64,000 nt of DNA from NCBI GenBank assembly GCA_000729835.1, contig JFHB01000130.1, forward strand, positions 21,206 to 85,205. The letters run 5' to 3'. How positions within the stretch are numbered: the stretch's first letter is position 1; each line of letters begins with the position of its first letter. This document shows, piece by piece, positions 54,997 through 64,000 of the stretch. A program made the translations under genes and the position numbers. Origin of the DNA: Atkinsonella hypoxylon (lineage: Eukaryota > Ascomycota > Sordariomycetes > Hypocreales > Clavicipitaceae). The notes under the pieces were generated by a model. It was given only the letters and a program-made list of their open reading frames with translations, was not told where the DNA came from and made no database searches.

Positions 54997-57070
54997 GGTA
55001 CAGGTTTTATCGTGGAGAAAAGTCTTCTAAAGGCTTTTCCGATTATTGCTCCGCTCGACAAGAATCTCACCATGGCAGTTTGATAAGCCCCTCAAATTCT
55101 GGTTGTCGGAATATAAATTGCAGGAGGAGCAGCACTCAAGGTCTATGTTTGGATCTTGTATCTAAAAGCTTTGCTTCATATGTCGCGAGTTTGCCTATGC
55201 CACTGTTGGCGCGTGAACGTCAGCGACCTGATACTACTTGCTGTTCATCACTGCTATGCAAGGGATGCACAATACGTATTGAATCGAAGCACATATGAAG
55301 CCGTTCTGAAGCTTAGAGATGTGCTATAATTCTGTAGAGAAATTTGTTTGATCGGAATGTGCGCACAGTTTTAACTGAGTAGAAGGTGAGATCCAAACAG
55401 GTTCATTGGGAGCAAGGATGCGTTTGTCCTTGTTTGTCCTGGGAGCCATGGCCTTTCATCCAACCGAGGCCACGACGTCTTTCTTCGGAGTTGTCTCCAG
55501 TCGTCAGTTTTATGGGCACATGAAGCCGCACCAAGTTTGTCGATTCAGGGACTTCTGTTGATTATGTAGTTATTGAATATAAAAGATATAGGGGATCCCT
55601 CCTCCCTAGACGAGAACGTTCCGGGAATAAGCCTGCTGATGGGCTTGCAAATACGCAACAAATTGGTCGATATACGTGGCAGTCGACAATATCATCATAC
55701 CACAATTATATACTAAGCACACTCACTCTTGGATACATTGTTGATGTCTTCCGCTGTCTTCCGCTGTTCCGCCTCCCGAGGTCAAAGAGATGAATGAGGT
55801 TAGGCAGCAAGGCCACCTGCACTGCATAGAGGCTTTTGCACTGAGTATCAAAGACTAAGTCGGGATTATGTATGACGGATGAATTTGACGAATCCAGCAT
55901 TGGGCGCTGCCAAGAACTGGCTGATGCTGGGTGCGATGACTGGCTGTGGTACAGCAAAGAAGCAAGCTGGCTGGAACCAGTAAGCATAACATTCAGCTGG
56001 CATTATTATATATTATATAACTATACTCCGTACTTCCGTGTTGCGATTTTAGTACATGAAAAAATAGCCAGACCCACTTCAAAGCCAAAATAGCTTAGCG
56101 TCAAAGATGGTATGTATCTCCCAAGTACGAAATCCCATCGTCGCACTTCTTTTCTTGTGCAGATCAGACGCTTTACGGTCTTGTCTCTTAACCCCCTAAG
56201 TTCTTTCACTTCTTTTCTTTGTTCTTCGCTCTAGGTAAAGATTGTAAATCAGGTCTACGCACGATTGGCTGCCAAGATAAGCCCTCAGTCCAACGCCATA
56301 AGCTTACAATGAGGGTCCGTTTCGGAGGGCTTTTGCATTCGCATCGAGAATATTTTTTCCCCCTTTGAACTCCTTACCATGTTGTTATTGATCATACCGG
56401 CAGCATCTTCTGCCTTGGAGATGTTCTTGCAGGTCGCAGAATACGACTCCATTTTCTTTGCCGTTGGTAGTCACTGGCTTCAACAGTCAGGCGAAGAGCT
56501 ATCTCGCCTTGCCTCACTTTGCCTTGCCTCTTTGCTGCAGCCTTTTAAACTCTAGCTTTCGGCTTTGACATGAAATAAGGAGAAGGAAGTGTCACCGATG
56601 GCATGCATATTCGATTGCCCAGGAAGGATTGAAGTTGGCCTTGATTTGCATTCTTCATTGAGGCTCGCTTACGAGGCGTTGCCGAATACGCCCACTCGTT
56701 GAGGAATGGGTTGGCCACTATGTTCTTCTCAGTACTCATGGGGCTAAAAAGAAGGGGTAAATGCGGGAGTGGAAAGATCACGCAATTTACATACCTAGAT
56801 ACTTAGATATGTAATATGTTCCGCTTAATTTGGGCACTAGTTTGGGCAGCTAGCATCACAGGTTAACCCCACGGATCCTTCCCCCCCCCCCCCAAAATCT
56901 TCGCGTTCTTGGAGATCATCTAAGCACTGCGTTCAGATCGTTCAGCATAAAAGAATACGTCATGAAAAGTTGTTCAGCTTAAAATAGTTGAAACGACTCT
57001 GGCCGCGTGTGGGTCAGTGCAGGCGCGCGTGTATGCTTGCCAATGAAGTAAAGTTCAGATAAACTTAATT
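54997..57070. other. Intergenic region without a supported gene
   Basis: About 2.1 kb between the divergent BTB and DUF6914-type genes. Open frames stay below 95 codons and lack motifs. It contains TACTCCGTA at 56024-56032 and a C12 run near 56881. Both promoters must lie at its ends. Confidence 0.45.
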
Positions 57071-57650
57071 ATGCCTTCGGAGAACGGCCGTCTCTACATC
57101 GGCTTATACGCTCGAGATGTCCCAAACACGTTTGTCACCGCAAAGAGGTTCAAATCTTGCCTAGATACTAACAAAGCTTAGCTATCACTGGGCGCTCATT
57201 GTCGGTCCCAAAAAGGAGTCAACAAGCAGTCGAGGTAATCGGTTCCACGTGAAAAACACTCTCACTGTGGCCGGCGACCCTCCCACAATACAGTCTATTT
57301 GGCGATATGAGAAGGCCGACATCCCTGTGGCTCCAACCACAAGGCTTCTAGTCCGTGTTTTAGTCGCAAAGGTAAAGAGCACTCAACGACTGAGACACAT
57401 CTTTGAGCGAATACCAGTGCAGCCCGAGTTGGAGGGCTGGACCTGCAAGACCTGGGTCCAGGACGCATTCGAAACAGCCGTCCAGGATAGTAATGCACTG
57501 GGTAACGCCGTGACAAATTGGGAAACTGTAAGGGATACAGCTTTGTGGTATGTTGATCAAAAGTGCAGTGTTGGTCGGTTTAATGCGTACTATAACCCGA
57601 CACAGGCGCCAACTTGGGACATGATTAAAAATATAGAGATAGCGTCATAA
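57071..57650 (+). CDS. DUF6914-type fungal protein
   Basis: Exons 57071-57129 and 57182-57650 with a 52-nt intron give 175 residues. The donor is an unusual GTTTGT, but the branch ACTAAC and acceptor TTAG are good, and only this choice keeps the frame. The protein begins MPSENGRLYIGLYARD, continues NTYHWALIVGPKKES, and has APTTRLLVRVLVAKV, then GWTCKTWVQDAFETAVQD, a conserved Trp-x-Cys motif. It ends with DTALWYVDQKCSVGRFN. This pattern fits a small family that is multicopy in many filamentous fungi and that I believe is DUF6914. The tyrosine-histidine-tryptophan and cysteine positions suggest a possible hydrolase-like fold, but function is unknown. It converges with the kinase-like gene only 39 bp away. 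Confidence 0.7.
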
Positions 57651-57689
57651 TAGAATCGTGGCGGTGATAGCTAAACATTATAAGCTCGC

Positions 57690-58514
57690 TCAGAAATCGC
57701 AATATTGTCTCCTTATGTGCTCCATTCGGAGCTCATGACGCTTCGGCTCTAAGAATATGTCTATATCGCTCTCGGTGAATGCATTCACTGCGACGCCCCT
57801 AGCGCAAGTGTACTCCCAATAAGAAGGGAACCATCCCGCTGTTTCCCAGTCAATGATGCCAACGATTTGGTTACCATTGACTAGTACATTGGACTTGCTG
57901 AGGTCCCCGTGCGTAAGCGTTGGCATGTCGAACGATTGTCGGTAAAAGCTGAAAAGTTCTGGCAAATTTGGAGGCATGTTCTCGTATTCTGTCTCAACGT
58001 TTGCGCCATTTAACAACGCCTCATGGAAATCACGAATTGACCTAAAGGGGCCCCAAAATAGTTTCGAGGGCAGACGGCTATCACAAACTGGGCCGCCAAC
58101 TACATTCGCAACACCTGTGGCCTTGGGCGGTTTAATAGAGCGAAGCTCTTGCATCATTTGCCGCAGCTGGTGGAGTATGCGATCTTGAGACTCCTCGGGT
58201 CGGCAGTCCCATCCATGAGAGGCCATATGCCCCTTGATCTTGCTCATTACGATATACGTGTCACCTTTGTGGGTAAAGGCGCAATATACTTTCGGCACGG
58301 GGATCGACGTCTTTTCAGCCACAAATCGCATCGCATGGGCTTCCGCCAGGTGTTCGAACGGCTTGACCTTGACGCAAATGTTGAAAATGGAAAGAAGGCC
58401 AGAACGAGGTTTCCAGACTTTCCGTACAAAATCGTGATTTCTGATCTTGACAAAGCAGACCGTTAAAAGCCGGGTCAGCAGCCCAGCGTCGATATGCCCA
58501 TCGTCAAACGGCAT
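57690..58514 (-). CDS. Aminoglycoside-phosphotransferase (APH) fold kinase-like protein
   Basis: This is an intronless frame of 274 residues from the ATG at 58514 (MPFDDGHID). The N-lobe has VKVKPFEHLAEAHAMRFVAEKT, containing the likely ATP-binding lysine and the helix glutamate, and IPVPKVYCAF with TYIVMSKIKG as the hinge. The C-lobe has the catalytic loop THGDLSKSNVLV near residue 201 and the metal-binding IIDWETAGW near 218. All key kinase-fold residues are present. Fungal members of this family are numerous, and their small-molecule substrates are mostly unknown. In-frame sequence extends 19 codons upstream (PFPSRYQI) without an ATG, so an unseen first exon is possible. Confidence 0.85.
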   Translation of the reverse strand: MPFDDGHIDAGLLTRLLTVCFVKIRNHDFVRKVWKPRSGLLSIFNICVKVKPFEHLAEAHAMRFVAEKTSIPVPKVYCAFTHKGDTYIVMSKIKGHMASHGWDCRPEESQDRILHQLRQMMQELRSIKPPKATGVANVVGGPVCDSRLPSKLFWGPFRSIRDFHEALLNGANVETEYENMPPNLPELFSFYRQSFDMPTLTHGDLSKSNVLVNGNQIVGIIDWETAGWFPSYWEYTCARGVAVNAFTESDIDIFLEPKRHELRMEHIRRQYCDF

Positions 58515-58977
58515 GATTTGGTAGCGGGAGGGAAACGGCGTGATACGTTGCTGTCGGAGATTGAGATGCACTCGACATGCATTGCGACAACATCAGCAAA
58601 TTGTCATGCAAAATATGATATATCATCCGTGCGACGATGGTTTGACAGCGTTCTGAGCGTCAACGACATCGACTTGAGTGCTATGTTGAAGTTGAACTAC
58701 AAGATTGCTGCTGATTCGGAAGCCGCCAAAGTAATGGCATTAACTAATCCATTCCTGGTCTAATAAGTGGGCCTCAAGATTAATCTTACATGGCCAAACG
58801 GCGACACGGCCGCGGCCACAGCGTCCCCCTCCGCTCCAGGAGGTGGTCAAATTAATGACGGGCCTTAGCGAGGGCACCTGCCTCTACAGTACTCCGTATC
58901 AGAGCACTTGTAAAGACAACACCCTCGACCGACTTCACTACAACAAACCTGCGAGCCAGGCTTTCCCACAAGAAACA
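58515..58977. promoter_or_regulatory. Divergent region between APH-like and Txl1 genes
   Basis: 463 bp holding both promoters. It contains TACTCCGTA at 58890-58898. No gene was seen. Confidence 0.45.
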
Positions 58978-60176
58978 ATGTCGTCGCCACCCGTGAAAAT
59001 AAGCTCCAAGGAGCAGTTCGACAACATTCTCAAATCCTCAAAGATTGTCGTCGCGGATTGTGAGTGCTGTCCATTGCCCCTCATTAAGCTCGAGGACCTG
59101 TCAGTGAGTCCCGCCATGGTGCCCTTGGCCAGTCAAGGACGGCAAGGTTATGCTATGCGATGGCGCCAGGTTCACAACGACTCTACATCATCGCAGCAAA
59201 GCTCCTGACTTGAATTTCCACTCATTTCTCACTCATTCCAGTCTTTGCAACCTGGTGTGGGCCTTGCCAACAAATCGCTCCCGTCTACGAAGCACTCGCA
59301 CAGGCGTTAACGCGCACCAACGCCCTAACATTCGTCACGATTGACACGGAAAAAAATAAGGACTTATCAGATGAATATCAAGTCACCGCTTTGCCTACAT
59401 TTATATTGTTTCGAGATGGACAGGCTACGCAGAAGGTGAAGGGCGCCAACCCTCTCGAGCTTCGCAGAATCGTCGAAAACCTAGTTAGCGAAATAGATTC
59501 TCTTGGCGAGGAGTCTAGCTCCGGGGGCTACATGGGTGATTCATGGGCTGGCGCCGAGATTCCTCGAGGATACAGCAATATCACAGATCAAATCGAGATT
59601 CGGAATTGCGAGCTATTGAACGCTGAAGAAGATGCTGGTCCCGTCAAGGTTCTGTTCGAGAGCAGCAAGCCAGAGTCCTTGACCAAAGGGGAGAGTTCAG
59701 CAAAGGACTTCGTGCAGAGCGGAGCTGACGACCAGCTTCTGCTCTTCGTTCCTTTCCAGGGCTCCGTCAAACTTCACACATTACAGGTTAGTATGACTGC
59801 TAGTCGCGCGACGAAAATAGTGGCGCTAACTTCAGACAAGGTCACATCGGTTCCTGAACAAGGCCAGGACAATATTTCGCGCCCTGAAGTTATTCACTTG
59901 TACATCAACAGATCCCAAAATATGGACTTTAGCGAGGCAGACGATACCGAGCCAACCCAGGCCATCACTCTGAAGCCAGATGACTGGAACGCTGAAGGAA
60001 CGGCGAACATCAATCTGCGCGTCGTCAAGTTCCAAAAGACCACTACGTTGGTTTTGTATGTTCAGAAAGGCACTGATGGAGCTGACGCTGTCCGGCTGGA
60101 CAGGATCAGGTTCATTGGCGAAGCGGGAACTAAGCGAGAGATGGGCAAACTACAGAAAGTAACGGATGAGCCATAA
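58978..60176 (+). CDS. txl1: Thioredoxin-like protein Txl1 (thioredoxin + PITH domain)
   Basis: Exons 58978-59059, 59242-59786 and 59841-60176 with introns of 182 and 54 nt give 320 residues. The thioredoxin domain has the active site WCGPC at residues 32-36, the cis-proline in ALPTFILFRDG, and ends near 105. After a Ser/Gly linker the PITH (DUF1000) domain begins with NITDQIEIRNCELLN. It includes VKLHTLQVTSVPEQ, the helix RPEVIHLYINRSQNMDF, and ends with VRLDRIRFIGE. Txl1-type proteins bind the 26S proteasome and act as a cytosolic redox partner. The 54-nt second intron has no in-frame stop, so its retention would insert 18 residues and give 338. Confidence 0.92.
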
Positions 60177-61406
60177 ACCAATCGTGACGGAGTATTCAGT
60201 AATGAAACCAGAAAGGGGTAGACTTGGAATGACATGGCACCGAGCAATGGAGAAATCATGGCATATTAGAAGCAAGCCGCGGAGTTAGGGTTCAAACGAG
60301 TAGAAGAGAACATGTAGTATCCCAACTAAGTAGAACCAAGATCCAAACGCCGCCTGCCTAGCTTGAGGCAACCATCTTCTATCGTTGTTTCACGTACTGT
60401 CGATTACTCAAATCGTTACAATCATGTCACATTTCCAAGAACTTTTTAGAGATATTTGTCCAGCCTCCATGTCGGCGACCCAGTGGGAAAAACACATGGA
60501 CCAGATAACGAAGTGGCCAGCCTGCAATTGTGATTTATCTGTGGCACAACTGACGCTGCGATTTAGATCCATTGGTAGAGGATTCGAGCAACACGGGTGA
60601 AAAATTCATGTCATGCCAGCCGCACGAAGAAGTAAGAAGGAAAAGCGAAGCGAAGTCTTGCGCGGCAAGCCAAGTTTTTATAAGCCGATCCAAGGGCGGA
60701 AATTTCTTGCTGAGTCATCTCCCCTAGCGGACCCAGAAGGCGTTGCATCTCTTTTCTTCACAACACTTGTGTGTCGCGTGTGTTTATGTCTTAAGTTTGA
60801 AGTTGTTTGGTCTTGAGATTTATGGAGCGTTAGGATTTCGTATTTTCCATGCGCCTTGGATTTTTTTTTTTTTTTTCGGAAAAATCATCCATTCTGGCTG
60901 CAAATTTCAATCAAAAGCAGTTCCGGCGACTCAAGTCCAGGTGGGCCTTTCCAACGACCTAATTCAGCAAGCGGTGACTAAGATTCGCACATGCTGGCTT
61001 CAACGACAGCTACAGATTGGCTGAAACCCGCCATGTCCCATGGAGAAATACATCCAGTTCGATCACCAAAACAGGTGCATTTTGCGAGCCAGCGAGAATG
61101 TGATGCTTTGCGTCTTGTGCCTGCTCACTTCATTGAGTGCCTTTATTTAGCCACTCCACGCAAAAGTCATAAAGACCCTTTTCCCCGTTCGACGAGGCTA
61201 CGGAACCTTATCGTCACTTTCTAATCACTCGTCTTTACTGCTGTGCCTATTGGCTACTTCTCAGAGGATCATGATGAATCTGAGTGCTTGCCAGTATTGC
61301 TCAAGTCTAGATATTCCACGCTTCATGTAGAAGTGAGGAGTAGGTAGACAGCTTTCCTTGCATCCTTGAGGACAAAGTCTTCTTTGAGATAGGTAATTCG
61401 ACAATC
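60177..61406. other. Intergenic region without a supported gene
   Basis: About 1.2 kb between two plus-strand genes. It has a T15 run near 60862. Open frames are below 95 codons and lack recognisable features. The distal part should be the promoter of the Clr5 gene. Confidence 0.45.
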
Positions 61407-62941
61407 ATGCCGCCTTTGCCGCTGCTGGCTCCGCGGCCGCCCGGAGGAAAGTCGACAGCGTCTACTGAAACCATTAACAAGGAGCACACTGAAGAAGATT
61501 GGGAGTCTCACCGGAAGGTCATTGAGCACCTGTACATAAACGAGGACCGCAAGTTGATTGACACCATGACCATTATGCTTTCAAAGTATAGGTTCGCCGC
61601 AACGTAAGTCATGTGCTCAAGCCAGCGTTGACATGGTGCCAGAATCAAGAAGCTGATCTCAGCACTAGGGAGCAAATGTACAAGAAGAGGTTGAAGAAAT
61701 GGAACATCCGCAAGAGATCATATCGCAAGAGCGCACAAGGCCCAGCTATGTCCACACCACCCAAAGATGTGTGCATCGAGGGTTCTGACAAGCAAGCGGC
61801 TAAAACGAACTATGATGATCTGAACCAAGACCATAGTTCGGTAGCCGTAGCTCCTGCAATGATGAGGTTGATCCCGTATGCAGGTCTGGAGCTCGTCCTA
61901 AACAACGTTCGCTCCTGGAGTCTAAGTAAGCTAGAGGCGCCTGGTGTAGTGACGGATCCTATGACGAAATATCTCGCGGATCCTGGCCAGCCACCCATCC
62001 AGGATAGCCGCACAATGTACCGCACGTTCGAACTCGTGTTCGATCTTTGGCATTACGGTAAGGGCCAGTTGGCTGGCATGGCGGCTCGAAAAGCATTTTA
62101 TATCCTCGAGTTCGTCCTCATGGAGGACCACCCGGACCTGCTGTGGCACATATTGGACACGATTTATGACATGATTGACAGAGGTCATCTTCAGCTTCTA
62201 GAGATGTTTCTGAGGCATGCCGGTGTATTATCGGCGGCACGGCTGCCACAAGAGCATCCACTTGTGGCGATTCTTCAGCAACTGATGGAATGTGATTACC
62301 AGACGCAACAAGGAAGGGAATACGTATGCCATCTTCTACGATCAGCTTGGCTGCGGAACGTGGATCTTCTCAGCGACAAACTTGGCTCGTTGGCTTCCAA
62401 GCATCTTTGGCTGTACGAACAGCTCATATGGGACAGCCGTACACGCTTACGCAAAGGATGCGAGCTCGCGAGAAAACAGGAAACGATCGCTGCGGCATTG
62501 TACAATATGCTGCGGCAGAACATGGATTCTACTGTATCCGAGTTGGATAGACTGCGCATTATGGCGCTCACGCTGGAATATACGCAAATGGACCTTGAAC
62601 ATAGAGACAAAGCAGAAACGTTGGCTCTGGAACTTCTGAATCGCACACGTAAAGGAGCAGGAGAGAGTCGTTCGGATGCTAGATTTCATGCCTACGCGTG
62701 TAAGATGCTCGCTCGACTGCAGCAACACCGGCAGGACTGGGAACAGGCAGAGAGGAATTTCAAGCATGCAATTGAGAAGAGAGAGGCTGCTCATGGGACT
62801 GGTTCCAATTTGCGAGTAATCAGAGACATGTGGGTGCTTGCACAGCACTATCAAAGGGCGGGCAGAGAATGCGTCTCAAATCAAATCGTACAAGATGCGA
62901 TCTCAAGAGCAGAGATGTTGTTGATGCCTTCTGTAGAGTAA
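61407..62941 (+). CDS. Clr5-domain protein with C-terminal helical repeats
   Basis: Exons 61407-61603 and 61669-62941 with a 65-nt intron give 489 residues. The N-terminal Clr5 domain spans about residues 29-78. It begins WESHRKVIEHLYINEDRKL and continues MLSKYRFAATEQMYKKRLKKWNIRK across the splice junction. Clr5 domains are fungus-specific and putatively DNA-binding; S. pombe Clr5 takes part in silencing. The rest is all-helical. It has LELVLNNVRSWSLSKLE, FDLWHYGKGQLAGMAARKAF and, near the C terminus, tetratricopeptide-like units (ARFHAYACKMLARLQQ, WEQAERNFKHAIEKREAAHG). Clr5 proteins with such tails are expanded in many filamentous ascomycetes. The gene ends about 470 bp before the right-hand AT-rich block. 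Confidence 0.82.
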
Positions 62942-63410
62942 TGCGGGCAAGCAAAGCCTCAACCAGATATGGTACAGTTGGTTTTATCTGCAAGCTGCGA
63001 TTTTCTGTAATTTCATGCTATTGAATTATAAGGAGGTAGCGCTTAGTGAGAAACTTGGTCGTGATCTATTTATGGCCAGATGGTGGTTGGGCGACGGCCA
63101 CCTGTTTGCAACTGATGTGATTCCCATAAAATGGCTAAGAAAATGCTGGACTACCATTTCACTCCATTCACAAGCGTTCTGGCAAGAAATCCGCTGAAGG
63201 CATTGCGAGAGCATGCAGCCGCAGCATTAGGTTGCGCATTCCCTTTGGGTTGACTGGCCCGTTACAAAACAAAGACGAGCGATGATTTACAAGTACATTG
63301 GCAGCTGTTGTCACATGACAAGGCACGATAGGGCCAAGTTGCCTTAGCACGCGGTGGACACGCGGGGAAACGCAGTAACGTAGGGCACCCACCTACGGAA
63401 CCCACCTACA
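62942..63410. other. Transition sequence before the AT-rich block
   Basis: About 470 bp of mixed composition with no gene. It contains the 3' end of the Clr5 gene and ends in a short GC-balanced stretch (CACCCACCTACGGAACCCACCTACATTCGG) immediately before the AT-saturated sequence. Confidence 0.45.
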
Positions 63411-64000
63411 TTCGGACTGTAAATTTACCTCCTTTAACACTAGAAGTAGCTATCTTTAAACCGCGTTTTTTCGTGCAATTTAACTACTACTATTATAATT
63501 TTATTATTATTAGCTTTATAATACCTAACTATATAGAAAACAATATTTAAAATATAATACTTACTATTATAGAAGGCCTACTAATTGCTTAAGTAGTAAA
63601 GCAGTAATTAATACTAAAGATAACGCTTTAGAACTAATTTAAAGGCTGCTAAATATAAAATAATATATTTAAGTAATTATAGTAACTCTTTTATAAGGAA
63701 AAAGAAAGCCTTATTAGCTAGATTTTATCTTAAGTATTATTAAATATACTTATAACTTATTTATAGCTCTATAGTATTATATTATACTTACTAGCTAAAG
63801 GCAGTAACTTTTAACCTCTTAGAAAGAACTAGATTTAGGGCTTTTTATATAGGTATCTAAAAGTATTAATAAAAAGAGATAAGTAAATAGACTTTTACTA
63901 TATTAATAAAGCTTCTATTAATTCTATTAAGAGCTTCTTTACTCTCTTAAATTAATCTATTATTAAGTTAATTAAAATAATAAACTAATATAATATAGAT
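63411..64000. repeat. AT-saturated RIP-type block, right end
   Basis: Composition switches within a few tens of bases to nearly pure A/T with CTATTA-like words, very few CG dinucleotides and stops in every frame. The texture is the same as in 1-2215. It continues past the window edge. No coding relic could be read with confidence. Confidence 0.78.

Noticed and set aside
60424..60816. Two short plus-strand frames between Txl1 and the Clr5 gene
   Set aside because: They are short, have no motif and no splice partner, and look like background open frames.

Overview
The window is nuclear DNA of a filamentous ascomycete, most likely a Sordariomycete and possibly a member of the Hypocreales. The genes carry short GT..AG introns, mostly 50-125 nt, with CTAAC/CTGAC-type branch sites. 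Fungus-specific families are common (Zn2Cys6 regulator, verprolin, DUF3074, Clr5, CorA-like). Both ends are AT-saturated blocks that look like repeat-induced point mutation (RIP). The species cannot be named from the sequence alone. No tRNA, rRNA or CRISPR array was seen.

Layout. 1-2215 is an AT-rich, stop-filled block with a decayed retrotransposon gag on the minus strand. 2.6-24 kb is a conserved housekeeping block: verprolin (actin), mitochondrial ribosomal protein mL54, a complex I subunit of the NDUFB10/12.3 kDa type, a nucleolin-like protein, a membrane-anchored protein with a possible Atg8-binding motif, two dead transporter genes, the sterol 14-alpha-demethylase CYP51B, a DUF3074 protein, a coiled-coil protein, TAF7 and a type II membrane glycosyltransferase-like protein. 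24-32.7 kb is gene-poor and holds degraded repeats, including a candidate inverted-repeat element. 32.7-43.6 kb holds a Ser-rich protein with an array of RRxS sites, a Zn2Cys6 transcription factor and a Bem3-like PX-PH-RhoGAP. 43.6-47.9 kb is intergenic and packed with short tandem repeats. 47.9-63 kb is an accessory-type block: an RS-rich small protein, a nine-exon CorA-like protein, a BTB protein, a DUF6914-type protein, an aminoglycoside-phosphotransferase-fold kinase, thioredoxin-PITH protein Txl1 and a Clr5-domain protein. From about 63.41 kb the sequence becomes AT-saturated again.

How the genes relate. There is no obvious biosynthetic cluster. Verprolin and Bem3 both act in Cdc42/actin polarity. 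mL54 and the complex I subunit are both mitochondrial, and the complex I gene shares a divergent promoter with the nucleolin-like ribosome-biogenesis gene. The 48.9-63 kb run consists mostly of families that vary in copy number among fungi, and it abuts the right-hand RIP block. Gene models below were spliced by eye. All multi-exon models given here keep an open reading frame across every junction.
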